Translations under genes and position numbers: made by a program
NCBI RefSeq assembly: GCF_001422735.1
Contig: NZ_LMLZ01000007.1
Coordinates: 84,597-148,596, forward strand
Direction: 5' to 3'
Source: Acidovorax sp. Leaf78
GTDB taxonomy: Bacteria; Pseudomonadota; Gammaproteobacteria; Burkholderiales; Burkholderiaceae_C
Length of the DNA stretch: 64,000 nt
The notes under the pieces: model-generated
The model's input: only the letters and a program-made list of their open reading frames with translations
What the model was told of the DNA's origin: nothing
The model's database searches: none
Part shown: positions 1-9,508 of the stretch, piece by piece
Layout of the letters: each line of letters begins with the position of its first letter
How positions within the stretch are numbered: the stretch's first letter is position 1

Positions 1-132
<132 letters not shown>

Positions 133-208
133 TTAACGTCTGCACCCGATTGCTGATTCGTCCCGCACAGGGCAACAGGACGGCACCGGGTCGCAGATTG
201 CAAGAATC

Positions 209-265
209 TTGCTACTGTTTTTATAGCTGTTTGCGCTTGCCAGACAAGCGGTAGCAGCCAATTTT
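209..265. repeat. Dispersed repeat family B, copy in fusA-tuf spacer
   Basis: A roughly 57-bp imperfectly palindromic unit: a TTGCTA...TAGCTG arm, then GCGCTTG...CAAGCGGTAG and a T-rich end. The same unit recurs near 5863, 13385, 30209, 36067, 46978 and, shortened, near 20949 and 63396. I know similar units from other Comamonadaceae genomes. No coding role here. Confidence 0.8.
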
Positions 266-281
266 CATCAAAACAAAGAGG

Positions 282-306
282 AAAGGCCTGCCCAAGGCAG
301 ACCTTT
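282..306 (-). terminator. Hairpin between fusA and tuf, possible partial terminator
   Basis: Arms at 282-292 and 296-306 form an 11-bp stem with one G-U pair and a 3-nt loop, starting 17 bases after the fusA stop. On the minus strand the stem is followed by a broken T-rich tract. It could partly terminate transcription before tuf or stabilise the fusA mRNA end. Confidence 0.55.
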
Positions 307-322
307 CACTCCAGCACACCAA

Positions 323-2425
323 TTACTTGGCGCGCGAAGCCATGATGGCTTCAGACACGTTGCGAGGGGCTTCGCTGTAGTGCTTGAATTCCATCGTGTA
401 GGTGGCACGGCCTTGCGTTGCGGAGCGCAGCGAGGTCGAGTAGCCGAACATTTCGGACAGGGGCACTTCAGCCTTGATGGCCTTGCCGCCACCGACCATG
501 TCGTCCATGCCTTGCACCATGCCGCGGCGCGAGGACAGATCGCCCATCACGGTACCGGCGTAGTCTTCAGGCGTTTCCACTTCCACGGCCATCATGGGCT
601 CCAGGATCACGGGGTTGGCCTTGCGGCAGCCTTCCTTGAAACCGAAGATGGCGGCCATCTTGAACGCCAGTTCGTTCGAGTCCACATCGTGGTACGAACC
701 GAAGTGCAGCGTGACCTTGACGTCCACCACGGGGTAGCCAGCCAGCACGCCTTGCGTCACGGCTTCGTTGAAACCCTTTTCCACCGCAGGGATGAATTCG
801 CGAGGAACCACACCGCCCTTGATGGCGTCGACGAATTCGTTGCCCTTGCCGGCTTCGTTCGGCTCGATCTTGAGCACGACGTGGCCGTACTGGCCCTTAC
901 CGCCGGACTGGCGCACGAACTTGCCTTCGGCTTCTTCCACCGTCTTGCGGATGGTTTCGCGGTAGGCAACCTGGGGCTTGCCCACGTTGGCTTCCACGCC
1001 GAATTCACGCTTCATGCGGTCGACAATGATTTCCAGATGCAGCTCGCCCATACCGGCGATCAGAGTCTGGCCCGACTCTTCGTCGGTCTTCACGCGGAAC
1101 GAAGGATCTTCAGCGGCCAGGCGTTGCAGGGCAATGCCCATCTTTTCCTGGTCGGTCTTCGTCTTGGGTTCCACAGCCTGCGTGATCACGGGCTCAGGGA
1201 ACACCATGCGCTCCAGAATGATCTGGGAGTCGATGTCGCTCAGCGTTTCGCCGGTGGTGACGTCCTTCAGGCCCACGCAGGCGGCAATGTCACCAGCGCG
1301 GATTTCTTCGACTTCGATACGTTCGTTGGCGTGCATCTGCACGATACGGCCGATACGTTCCTTCTTGCCCTTGATGGGGTTGTAGACGGTGTCGCCCTTG
1401 GAGAGCACGCCCGAATACACACGCACGAAAGTCAGCTGACCCACGAACGGATCGGTCATCAGCTTGAACGCCAGTGCAGAGAACTTCTCGCTGTCATCCG
1501 CCTTGCGGGTGACGGGCTGCTCGTCCTCGTCCGTGCCCTTGACGTCTTCGATGTCGGTAGGCGCTGGCAGGTAGTCGATCACGGCGTCCAGCATGCGCTG
1601 CACGCCCTTGTTCTTGAACGCGGTACCGCACAGCATGGGCTGGATTTCGGTGGCGATCGTGCGCGTGCGCAGGCCGAGCTTGATCTCTTCCTCGGAGAGG
1701 TCGCCCTCTTCCAGGTACTTGTTCATCAGCTCTTCAGACGCTTCGGCAGCGGCTTCCACCATCTTTTCGCGCCATTCCTTGGCGGACTCCAGGAGTTCAG
1801 CCGGAATTTCTTCGTAGTTGAACTTCATGCCTTGCGAGGCTTCGTCCCAGATGATGGCCTTCATCTTGAGCAGGTCGACCACGCCGGTGAAGTTGTCTTC
1901 TGCGCCGATCGGAATCACGACGGGCACAGGGTTGGCCTTCAGGCGCAGGCGCATCTGGTCATAGACCTTGAAGAAGTTGGCGCCGGTACGGTCCATCTTG
2001 TTGACGAACGCGAGGCGGGGCACCTTGTACTTGTTGGCCTGGCGCCAGACGGTTTCCGACTGGGGCTGCACGCCACCCACGGCGCAATACACCATGCAGG
2101 CGCCGTCCAGCACGCGCATCGAGCGCTCGACTTCAATCGTGAAGTCCACGTGGCCGGGGGTGTCGATGATGTTGAAGCGGTGCTCTGGGTAGGACATGTC
2201 CATGCCCTTCCAGAAGCAGGTCGTGGCAGCCGACGTGATCGTGATGCCGCGCTCTTGCTCTTGCTCCATCCAGTCCATGGTGGCAGCGCCATCGTGCACT
2301 TCACCGATCTTGTGGTTCACACCGGTGTAGAACAGGATACGTTCGGTCGTCGTGGTCTTGCCAGCGTCGATGTGGGCCGAGATACCGATATTGCGGTAGC
2401 GCTCGATGGGGGTCTTGCGAGCCAT
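323..2425 (-). CDS. fusA: Elongation factor G
   Basis: EF-G is the cytoplasmic GTPase that drives ribosomal translocation and, with RRF, ribosome recycling. At 700 residues it has the family's usual length. GTPase motifs are intact: [12 protein letters not shown] (G1, about residues 17-28), RGITITSA (G2, about 60), DTPGHVDF (G3, about 88) and NKMD (G4, about 142). Domains II to V follow, ending with the conserved VPLSEMFGY region. It is third in the str operon, 154 bases after rpsG. A 739-codon open frame on the opposite strand is a shadow of its codon usage. Confidence 0.98.
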   Translation of the reverse strand: MARKTPIERYRNIGISAHIDAGKTTTTERILFYTGVNHKIGEVHDGAATMDWMEQEQERGITITSAATTCFWKGMDMSYPEHRFNIIDTPGHVDFTIEVERSMRVLDGACMVYCAVGGVQPQSETVWRQANKYKVPRLAFVNKMDRTGANFFKVYDQMRLRLKANPVPVVIPIGAEDNFTGVVDLLKMKAIIWDEASQGMKFNYEEIPAELLESAKEWREKMVEAAAEASEELMNKYLEEGDLSEEEIKLGLRTRTIATEIQPMLCGTAFKNKGVQRMLDAVIDYLPAPTDIEDVKGTDEDEQPVTRKADDSEKFSALAFKLMTDPFVGQLTFVRVYSGVLSKGDTVYNPIKGKKERIGRIVQMHANERIEVEEIRAGDIAACVGLKDVTTGETLSDIDSQIILERMVFPEPVITQAVEPKTKTDQEKMGIALQRLAAEDPSFRVKTDEESGQTLIAGMGELHLEIIVDRMKREFGVEANVGKPQVAYRETIRKTVEEAEGKFVRQSGGKGQYGHVVLKIEPNEAGKGNEFVDAIKGGVVPREFIPAVEKGFNEAVTQGVLAGYPVVDVKVTLHFGSYHDVDSNELAFKMAAIFGFKEGCRKANPVILEPMMAVEVETPEDYAGTVMGDLSSRRGMVQGMDDMVGGGKAIKAEVPLSEMFGYSTSLRSATQGRATYTMEFKHYSEAPRNVSEAIMASRAK

Positions 2426-2517
2426 GGTGAGTCCTTGGATGGGTCGTGTTATTCGGGGGACGGGGCAACCATTGTGGGGCGGCGATCCGTCAATTTTGTG
2501 ACCGCCTCAATCGCCAC

Positions 2518-2547
2518 AAGGCTGCAGGCAAAAATGCCGGCAGCCTT
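2518..2547 (-). other. Stem-loop in the rpsG-fusA spacer
   Basis: Two arms (2518-2529 and 2536-2547) form a 12-bp stem with one mismatch and a 6-nt loop. On the minus strand the T-run lies in the loop, not after the stem, so it is not a standard terminator. It lies between two translation genes and could be a processing or translational control site; that role is inference. Confidence 0.4.
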
Positions 2548-2579
2548 GCGCTTGGCGACGAGAACGGTCGTCGATTCGC

Positions 2580-3053
2580 TTAGAAGCGGAAGTGGCTGAA
2601 TGCCTTGTTGGCTTCGGCCATGCGGTGAACTTCGTCACGCTTCTTCATGGCACCACCACGGCCTTCGGTCGCTTCCAGCAGTTCGTTGGCCAGGCGTTGG
2701 GCCATCGACTTTTCGCCACGCTTGCGGGCGGCTTCCTTGATCCAGCGCATCGACAGGGCCAGGCGGCGCACAGGGCGCACTTCCACTGGCACCTGGTAGT
2801 TGGCACCGCCCACGCGGCGGGACTTCACTTCCACCATGGGCTTCACGTTGTTGATGGCAACGGTGAAGGCTTCCAGTGGGTCCTTGTCGGGGTGCTTCTT
2901 CTCGATCAGTTCCAGGGCGCCATAAATGATCCGCTCTGCAACTGCCTTCTTGCCGCCTTCCATGATCACGTTCATGAATTTGGACAGCTCTACATTGCCG
3001 AACTTGGGATCCGGCAGGATTTCACGTTTGGGGACTTCGCGACGACGTGGCAT
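2580..3053 (-). CDS. rpsG: 30S ribosomal protein S7
   Basis: Primary 16S rRNA-binding protein that nucleates the small-subunit head and lines the exit site. The 157 residues match the family length (about 156), beginning [20 protein letters not shown] and ending SHFRF. In E. coli S7 is also the translational repressor of this operon. It lies between rpsL (174 bases upstream) and fusA. A GAGGTG ribosome binding site precedes the ATG. Confidence 0.98.
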   Translation of the reverse strand: MPRRREVPKREILPDPKFGNVELSKFMNVIMEGGKKAVAERIIYGALELIEKKHPDKDPLEAFTVAINNVKPMVEVKSRRVGGANYQVPVEVRPVRRLALSMRWIKEAARKRGEKSMAQRLANELLEATEGRGGAMKKRDEVHRMAEANKAFSHFRF

Positions 3054-3227
3054 TTTTTCACCTCTATCTTTGCTTCAGTTGGCATCTTTTCAGACACCGC
3101 GAGAGCCAATGAAGGACTCCCACTTACTCGACCCGCGCAGAACACCTGCGTTTGGGGCCACTACGCCGTATCACCGCGCCACGCGGGAAACAGCACCGAA
3201 AATTCTTTGCAAGAAACCCGAAAGGGC

Positions 3228-3605
3228 TTACTTGGCCTTTGGCTTCTTCGCGCCGTACTTGGAGCGAGCTTGCTTACGGTCCTTGACGCCTTGCAGGTCG
3301 AGCGAGCCGCGCACGATGTGGTAACGCACACCTGGCAAGTCCTTGACACGACCGCCACGAACCAGCACCACGCTGTGTTCCTGCAGGTTGTGGCCTTCAC
3401 CGCCGATGTAGGAGATCACCTCGAAACCGTTGGTCAGGCGCACCTTGGCGACCTTACGCAGAGCGGAGTTAGGCTTCTTGGGCGTCGTGGTGTACACACG
3501 GGTGCACACGCCACGGCGCTGTGGAGAGTTTTCCATCGCGGGGCTTTTCGACTTGGTCTTTTCGACCTCGCGCCCCTGACGGACCAGTTGATTGATGGTT
3601 GGCAT
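3228..3605 (-). CDS. rpsL: 30S ribosomal protein S12
   Basis: Decoding-centre protein of the small subunit. 125 residues, full length, with the conserved [11 protein letters not shown] and [13 protein letters not shown] motifs. Lysines 43 and 88, the positions whose substitution commonly gives streptomycin resistance, are wild type, so a sensitive allele is expected from this gene alone. It is the first gene of the str operon and is preceded by a strong promoter. Confidence 0.98.
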   Translation of the reverse strand: MPTINQLVRQGREVEKTKSKSPAMENSPQRRGVCTRVYTTTPKKPNSALRKVAKVRLTNGFEVISYIGGEGHNLQEHSVVLVRGGRVKDLPGVRYHIVRGSLDLQGVKDRKQARSKYGAKKPKAK

Positions 3606-3682
3606 GAAATACGTCCCTAAACGTGAATTTGCTTCGTGAAAGCGAAAACGTGAATCCCTTCGGAAATTCCGAAAAGCCTTCT

Positions 3683-3711
3683 AATGTAGCAGCAAGACCC
3701 AAAACGGGCAA
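3683..3711 (-). promoter_or_regulatory. Sigma70 promoter of the str operon
   Basis: On the minus strand TTGCCC (3711-3706), a 17-bp spacer and TACATT (3688-3683) lie about 80 bases before the rpsL start. Both hexamers are close to consensus and the spacing is ideal. No other good promoter is seen in the 292-base gap upstream of rpsL. Confidence 0.7.
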
Positions 3712-3782
3712 GCGCTCGGCTTCTCGTCTCTGTTGAAGGCCCATGCACCACACGCGGCACGCCCTGTGAAAGCGCGCTGCCC

Positions 3783-3890
3783 ATGCCAGGACCGCCGCGC
3801 AAGGGCCGCCCCGCCGCGCTGGCGGTGTCCACCTTCCCGAATGGCGCAGCCATTCGAGAGAAGGGGGAAGGCGCGAAGCGCCTCAGGGGG
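3783..3890 (-). repeat. Dispersed repeat family A, 3' of the carboxypeptidase gene
   Basis: GC-rich unit of about 100 bp. Read from the gene end it starts with a CCCCCTGAG-GCGCTTCGCGCC box, then a short G/C palindrome, then a purine/pyrimidine tail. The box starts 7 bases after the stop codon of the gene ending at 3898. Thirteen copies occur in this window. Confidence 0.8.
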
Positions 3891-3897
3891 ATGATCC

Positions 3898-5067
3898 TTA
3901 CTTTATCCAGAGGCGGATCGCATCCCACGCGCGACCCAGGAAGCCCGCCTGCGGAACTTCTTCCAGAGCCACCAGCGGCACTTCGGCCAGCGCTTGCTCT
4001 CCCAGGACGACCTTGAGTGTGCCGATGGCCTGGCCCTTGGTGAAAGGCGCCACCAGCGGGTCAGGACGGACGATCTGGGTGGCGATCTTACCGGCACTGC
4101 CCGAAGGCACGGCCACGACGATGGCGTCTTCGCGGCCGATCTTGAGGGTGCTTTCCGTGCCTTTCCAGACAGCGGGTGTCGCCACGGGCTTGCCGGCGTC
4201 GAACAGCTTGACGGCTTCGAACGCGGTGTAGCCCCAGTTCAGCAGCTTCTGGCTTTCATTGGCGCGCGCATTTTCGCTGGCGGCGCCCAGCACGATGGAC
4301 AGCAAGCGGCGCTGGCCGACGCCCGGGAACTCACGCTTGGACGTGGCCACCAGGCAGTAGCCGGCGGCGGCGGTGTGGCCGGTCTTGAGGCCGTCGACCG
4401 TCGGGTCACGGAACAGCAGCGAGTTGCGGTTGGTGCCGTTCGACGCCGGGGTGCCCGGGTAGCTGTATTGCTTGGTGGAGTAGTAGTGCATGTACTCCGG
4501 GAAGTCCTTCATCAGGCGCGTGGCCAGCGTGGCAAGGTCGCGCGCTGTGGTGGTGTGGCCGGGCTCGGTCAGGCCTTCGGGGTTCTTGTAGCTCGTGCCC
4601 TTCATGCCCAGGGCTTGCGCCTGGTCGTTCATGAGCTTGACGAAGTTCTCGGCCGTGCCGCCCACGCCTTCGGCCAGGGCCATGGTGGCGTCGTTGCCCG
4701 ACTGCACGATCATGCCCTTGATGAGGTCTTCGACCGGCACCTGCATCTTGGGGTCGATGAACATGCGCGAACCGGGCATCTTCCAGGCGCGCACGCTCAC
4801 GGGCAGCTTTTGCTCGAGCGAGATTTTCTTGGCGCGCAGCGCGTCGAACACCAGGTAGCCCGTCATGAGCTTGGTGAGCGAGGCCTGCTCCACCGGTGAA
4901 TCGATGTCCTTGGCGGCCAGCACCTGGTTGGCAGTCACGTCCACCAGCAGATAGGTGCGCGCGGCGATTTCAGGGGGTTGGGGCGCCTGGGCCAAAGCGC
5001 CAAAGGCGGCCGGGGCCACTGCGACAAAGACGGCGAGGGATCGCAGCGCGGACAGGATTCGTTTCAT
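3898..5067 (-). CDS. D-alanyl-D-alanine carboxypeptidase (PBP5/6 family)
   Basis: Periplasmic, membrane-anchored DD-carboxypeptidase that removes the terminal D-Ala from peptidoglycan stem peptides. 389 residues, the usual length for the DacA/DacC group. Features in order: a cleavable signal peptide (about 1-27, ending ALAQA), catalytic SLTK (63-66), SGN (123-125) and KTG (228-230), a C-terminal beta-rich domain, and an amphipathic C-terminal helix (AWDAIRLWIK) that would anchor it to the inner membrane. It is transcribed alone on the minus strand. The exact paralogue (dacA or dacC) cannot be decided from the sequence. Confidence 0.95.
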   Translation of the reverse strand: MKRILSALRSLAVFVAVAPAAFGALAQAPQPPEIAARTYLLVDVTANQVLAAKDIDSPVEQASLTKLMTGYLVFDALRAKKISLEQKLPVSVRAWKMPGSRMFIDPKMQVPVEDLIKGMIVQSGNDATMALAEGVGGTAENFVKLMNDQAQALGMKGTSYKNPEGLTEPGHTTTARDLATLATRLMKDFPEYMHYYSTKQYSYPGTPASNGTNRNSLLFRDPTVDGLKTGHTAAAGYCLVATSKREFPGVGQRRLLSIVLGAASENARANESQKLLNWGYTAFEAVKLFDAGKPVATPAVWKGTESTLKIGREDAIVVAVPSGSAGKIATQIVRPDPLVAPFTKGQAIGTLKVVLGEQALAEVPLVALEEVPQAGFLGRAWDAIRLWIK

Positions 5068-5202
5068 GGGCAGGGGACTGGGCTGGGATGGGAGAAAGGG
5101 AGAAAGGGAGAGAGGAAACAGAGAGCATGGCGGGCACAGTGCGGACGCGCCCGGTTGGCTGGGCAGGCCGGCGGGCAGCGACGCCCGCCATGGGCGCGGC
5201 CG

Positions 5203-5856
5203 TCAAGCGCCGGCCTGCAGGTGGCGCACCACCAGATTCTTCAGAAGCGGCAATTGTCCGTGAAAGAAATGCCCCCCCGCAGGAATGACTGTGACAGGCA
5301 GTATCTGCGGGCGGGCCCAGTCCATGACGGCCGACAGCGGCACGGTGTCGTCCGCCTCGCCGTGCACAACCAGGGTGTGCGGATGGGCGTCGGGCGGCAC
5401 GGGTGCCACGGTGAAGCGGCTGGCGGCAGTGCCCACGAGCACGGCGGTATCGACCCGGCCCTCGGGCCACAGCGCGGCCAGCGCATGGCTGGTGACGAAG
5501 GCGCCGAACGAAAAACCTGCGAGCGCAATGCGCTGCCCCTCAGCCGCGGGCGCCACCTGCTCGACCACGGCCAGCAGGTCCTGCAGCTCGCCCTGGCCGT
5601 CGTCGTGCACGCCGGCCGTGGCCCCCACGCCGCGGAAGTTGAAGCGCACCGCAGTCCAGCCGCAGTGCACAAAAGCGCGCGCAAGGGTCTGCACCACCTT
5701 GTTGTCCATGGTGCCGCCAAACAGCGGGTGCGGGTGGGCGATGACGGCCACGCCGCGCGGGGCGGTGACGCCGTCGGCCAGCACGGCGCTGTCGCGCACG
5801 GCCTCGATGGCGCCAGCGGGGCCGGACAGGGTCAGGCGTTCGGTGTGTGCGTTCAC
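5203..5856 (-). CDS. Alpha/beta hydrolase (dienelactone hydrolase-like)
   Basis: A 217-residue cytoplasmic alpha/beta hydrolase. The nucleophile elbow is GFSFGAFV (catalytic Ser near residue 118), the acid lies in GEADDTVPL and the histidine in AGGHFFHG, giving a complete triad. The HPHPLFGGTMDNKVV stretch near the N-terminus is typical of the small hydrolase family often annotated as CocE/NonD-like or dienelactone hydrolase. The substrate is unknown. It lies downstream of, and on the same strand as, the ferredoxin gene, with a family B repeat between them. Confidence 0.85.
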   Translation of the reverse strand: MNAHTERLTLSGPAGAIEAVRDSAVLADGVTAPRGVAVIAHPHPLFGGTMDNKVVQTLARAFVHCGWTAVRFNFRGVGATAGVHDDGQGELQDLLAVVEQVAPAAEGQRIALAGFSFGAFVTSHALAALWPEGRVDTAVLVGTAASRFTVAPVPPDAHPHTLVVHGEADDTVPLSAVMDWARPQILPVTVIPAGGHFFHGQLPLLKNLVVRHLQAGA

Positions 5857-5862
5857 GGTGGT

Positions 5863-5919
5863 TTGCTACTCAATTCATAGCTGCCAGCGCTTGACCATCA
5901 AGCGGTAGCGGCCCAAAAC
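5863..5919. repeat. Dispersed repeat family B
   Basis: Copy of the TTGCTA / TAGCTGCCAGCGCTTG / CAAGCGGTAGCGGCC unit, between the hydrolase start and the ferredoxin stop. It lies in the spacer of two co-directional genes and nearly abuts the hydrolase start. Confidence 0.8.
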
Positions 5920-5945
5920 ATTCAAGACCAGAGACAGACGCGGTT

Positions 5946-6293
5946 TCAGCGCCCAAGTTCCGCTGGCGTGACCAGGCGCTCCACCACCTGGCCGTTCTTG
6001 AGGTGCGATTCGACGATCTCGTCGATGTCTGCCGTGTCCACATAGGTGTACCAGGTGCCCTCGGGGTAGACCACCGCGATGGGCCCGCCCGCGCAGCGGT
6101 CCAGGCAACCGGCCTTGTTCACGCGCACCTGGCCGGGGCCCGACAGCCCCGCGGCCTTGACCAGGGACTTGCAGCGGTCAAAGCCCGCCTGGGCGTTGTG
6201 GTGGGCACAGCTGTCTTCGCCGTTGGCGCGGTCGTTCAGACAGAAGAAGATGTGGCGCTGGTAGTAGCCAGGCGCAGTGGATGTGTCGCTCAT
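5946..6293 (-). CDS. (2Fe-2S) ferredoxin domain protein, thioredoxin-like fold
   Basis: A 115-residue protein of the thin [2Fe-2S] ferredoxin type. Cysteines occur in RHIFFCLND, DSCAHH, FDRCKS, KAGCLDRC and AGGP contexts; the N-terminal pair and the GCLDRC pair are the expected cluster ligands. Such proteins are soluble one-electron carriers; the partner is not visible here. Near-complete family length, with the conserved YPEGTWYTYV segment after the second cysteine pair. Confidence 0.85.
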   Translation of the reverse strand: MSDTSTAPGYYQRHIFFCLNDRANGEDSCAHHNAQAGFDRCKSLVKAAGLSGPGQVRVNKAGCLDRCAGGPIAVVYPEGTWYTYVDTADIDEIVESHLKNGQVVERLVTPAELGR

Positions 6294-6344
6294 TCCGCTA
6301 TTTTACGAACCACGCTCTCCACCACTGGCGCAGCGCCACGCAAG

Positions 6345-6513
6345 CGCACCCGTGGATCGGGCTTTGCCAGTCCACCGGGTGCGCCCCCCTCCCGCGCGGC
6401 GAAAGAGGGGCTGAGTGCCGCGGCTCCAGGCTTGCCAGCGCAGGCCTGGACGGCACCGAGGAGCCGTCGCCTCTGGCGAACGCACCGAGACGCCGCAGGC
6501 GGCTCAGGGGGTA
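6345..6513 (-). repeat. Dispersed repeat family A supplying the VanZ-like gene's stop codon
   Basis: A longer copy (with internal extra material) of the family A unit. Its CCCCCTGAG box overlaps the end of the VanZ-like gene so that the last codons and TGA stop (6504-6506) lie inside the repeat. Confidence 0.8.
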
Positions 6514-7601
6514 CGCTCCCTCCTCGACACCCGCACCACCACATACAGCAGCGCCACGTACGGCCACAGCCACCCCAGCCACTGGCCCAGGCCGTAAAAG
6601 CGGATGAACCGCCCCTGCTCCCAGATTTGCAACGTCTGCGCAAAGTAGGCGCTGGTGGGCGCCTGGTTGAGCAGCGCCAGGTGCCAGGCCAGCGCCACCA
6701 GCAGCACCGCGGCGCACGCGCGGCGTGACAGGCCCAGCGTCAGCACGGCCAGCGCCAGCGCGCCCCACACGCCCACGCGCGTGGGCATGCCCATCCATTC
6801 CCAGGCGTGCACCGGCCCCCAACTGAGGGCAGCGGACAATGCCGTGAGCGTGACGCCCACGCCCACCACGCCCAGCGCAAACAGGGCGCGGCGCCCCATC
6901 TGGCGGATCACGCAATAGCCCAGCAGGCACGGGATGAGCAGCCCCAGCGTGACGCACAGCAGCTCGCCGCCGGGCGACAGGGGCTCGAACGGCGCCTCGC
7001 GCAGCGGCACCCATTCGAGAAACGGCGTGTCGGCCAGGATTTCGATCAACGAGGCCTCTAGCCGCTCCAGCACCTGGCCCAACCCGAAGGGCACGGCCGC
7101 CGGGAACAGCAGCGCCAACGGCCACAGCGCCAGCAGCACCATGGCGCCGCTGGCGTCGCTCACGAACCACCGCCCCCGAAAATCGCTCCAGCGGTCGATG
7201 GCGCCCAGGCGCTCCAGCAGCGCGGCGATCAGGGCGCCCGCCAGCGTGCCGCCAATGTTGAGCAGCAGGTCCAGGTTGGACGGCACGCGCCGGGGCAGGT
7301 AAATCTGCAGAAACTCCATGGAGAGCGACAGCAGGCCGCCCGCCAGCGTGGCCAGCCACACCGCGCCGCGCGGCCAGCCCGAGCGCAGCATGCCCAGCAC
7401 CAGCAAAAAGCCCAGCGGCGCGTAGCCCACCACGTTGGTGGCCACGTCAAAGCCCGTCCAGTACGGCGGAGGCAGGCGGGCCAGCAAGAACACCAGGGGG
7501 TCGATGCCCTGGGCGCGCCAGCCGTCAAACGGGAACAGGCTGGCAAAAACGATCAGCGCTGCATAGATCAGCGCCAGTGGCCAGGCGGAGGTCTTGTGCA
7601 C
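6504..7601 (-). CDS. VanZ-like family membrane protein
   Basis: A 365-residue multi-pass inner-membrane protein. The N-terminal 120 residues have the VanZ pattern (FDVATNVVGYAPLGFLLVLG, then LSMEFLQIYLPRRVPSNLDL and LLNIGGTLAGA). The remaining two thirds carry several further hydrophobic helices. VanZ relatives are linked to cell-envelope and glycopeptide effects, but the function here is unknown. It starts 18 bases after hemJ on the same strand, so the two are probably co-transcribed. The last residues (ERTP-stop) are encoded by a family A repeat. Confidence 0.85.
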   Translation of the reverse strand: MHKTSAWPLALIYAALIVFASLFPFDGWRAQGIDPLVFLLARLPPPYWTGFDVATNVVGYAPLGFLLVLGMLRSGWPRGAVWLATLAGGLLSLSMEFLQIYLPRRVPSNLDLLLNIGGTLAGALIAALLERLGAIDRWSDFRGRWFVSDASGAMVLLALWPLALLFPAAVPFGLGQVLERLEASLIEILADTPFLEWVPLREAPFEPLSPGGELLCVTLGLLIPCLLGYCVIRQMGRRALFALGVVGVGVTLTALSAALSWGPVHAWEWMGMPTRVGVWGALALAVLTLGLSRRACAAVLLVALAWHLALLNQAPTSAYFAQTLQIWEQGRFIRFYGLGQWLGWLWPYVALLYVVVRVSRRERTP

Positions 7602-7619
7602 CGGCGTTGGCCCCCGGTA

Positions 7620-8057
7620 TCAGAATGGCTTGACGACGACCAGCACCACCGCGCACAGCAGCAGGGCCACCGGTACCTCGTTGAACCAGCGGAACCACGC
7701 GTGGCTGCGGCGGCTGCTGCCGTCCGCCAGCTTGCGCAGCAGCACGCTGCAGGCATGGTGGTAGCCGATCACCAGCACCACCACCGCCAGCTTGGCGTGC
7801 ATCCAGCCATTACCCTGCGACGCGGGGCCGCGCCCTATGCCGTAGCCCAGCCACAGCCACGCGCCCAGCGCCAGGGCCGGCACCGCCAGCAGCGTGGTGA
7901 AGCGCAAGAGCTTGCGGGCCATCAGCAGCAGGCGGTCACGCTCAGCCACCGACCCCGGGGCCACCATGGCCAGGTTCACGAAGATGCGCGGCAGGTAGAA
8001 AAGACCAGCAAACCAGCTGGCCACGAAGACGATGTGAAAGGCTTTGACCCAGAGCAT
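7620..8057 (-). CDS. hemJ: HemJ-type protoporphyrinogen IX oxidase (CopD/UPF0093 family)
   Basis: Inner-membrane protein of 145 residues with four predicted helices. HemJ oxidises protoporphyrinogen IX to protoporphyrin IX in haem synthesis. Family hallmarks: VKAFHIVFVASWFAGLFYLPR at the N-terminus with the conserved His, GWMHAKLA with the conserved Lys, and FNEVPVALLL...VVVKPF at the C-terminus. Its divergent neighbour is hemB, an earlier enzyme of the same pathway, which supports the assignment over a general CopD annotation. Confidence 0.88.
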   Translation of the reverse strand: MLWVKAFHIVFVASWFAGLFYLPRIFVNLAMVAPGSVAERDRLLLMARKLLRFTTLLAVPALALGAWLWLGYGIGRGPASQGNGWMHAKLAVVVLVIGYHHACSVLLRKLADGSSRRSHAWFRWFNEVPVALLLCAVVLVVVKPF

Positions 8058-8155
8058 GGAGGCAGTTTAAGGGCCGATCGAGCCCCTCGCGCGCAGAAGC
8101 CCCTCAAGGGCTCGCAAAGGATGCGCTTTGCAGCAATGTGCTGCGCCCCACGCCC

Positions 8156-8257
8156 AAAAAAAGAGCCCGGCAATCCGCCGGGCCGGGAAGCCTCTTTTGC
8201 ATCGCTGCAACTCAAGGCCCCGCTCAGGGAGGAAAAGCGGGGGGCAGCCAGCTGCCC
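8156..8257 (-). ncRNA. Candidate small RNA (or hemJ leader) with anti-Shine-Dalgarno loop
   Basis: Expected transcript of about 102 nt. In order on the minus strand: hairpin 1 (GGGCAG/CTGCCC, 8257-8242); hairpin 2 (six or seven bp, 8241-8218) with an 11-nt loop containing CCTCC; hairpin 3 (TTGCA-GCGA-TGCAA, 8210-8197) with a GNRA tetraloop; and a terminator with an 8-bp stem (8184-8177 with 8171-8164) followed by an almost unbroken run of Ts to 8156. No ORF of note covers it. It matches no RNA family I recognise. It ends about 100 bases before hemJ, so it could instead be a premature-termination leader of hemJ. Confidence 0.65.
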
Positions 8258-8263
8258 GGCGCC

Positions 8264-8292
8264 AATTTAGCACCGGACACACCGTGTTACAA
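8264..8292 (-). promoter_or_regulatory. Sigma70 promoter of the candidate small RNA
   Basis: Minus-strand TTGTAA (8292-8287), exactly 17 bp, then TAAATT (8269-8264). A start 7 nt downstream would fall on the GGG that opens hairpin 1. Confidence 0.6.
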
Positions 8293-8317
8293 GCGGCCTT
8301 TTCAGGGTGCAGGATGA

Positions 8318-9499
<1,182 letters not shown>

Positions 9500-9508
9500 C
9501 CGCCGACG

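Noticed and set aside
380-2599. 739-codon open frame opposite fusA
   Set aside because: It mirrors EF-G codon usage; His/Val/Gly-rich translation has no domain. Long antisense frames are common in this GC-rich DNA (also 8333-10612, 14516-16879, 26287-27813 and 36140-38155).
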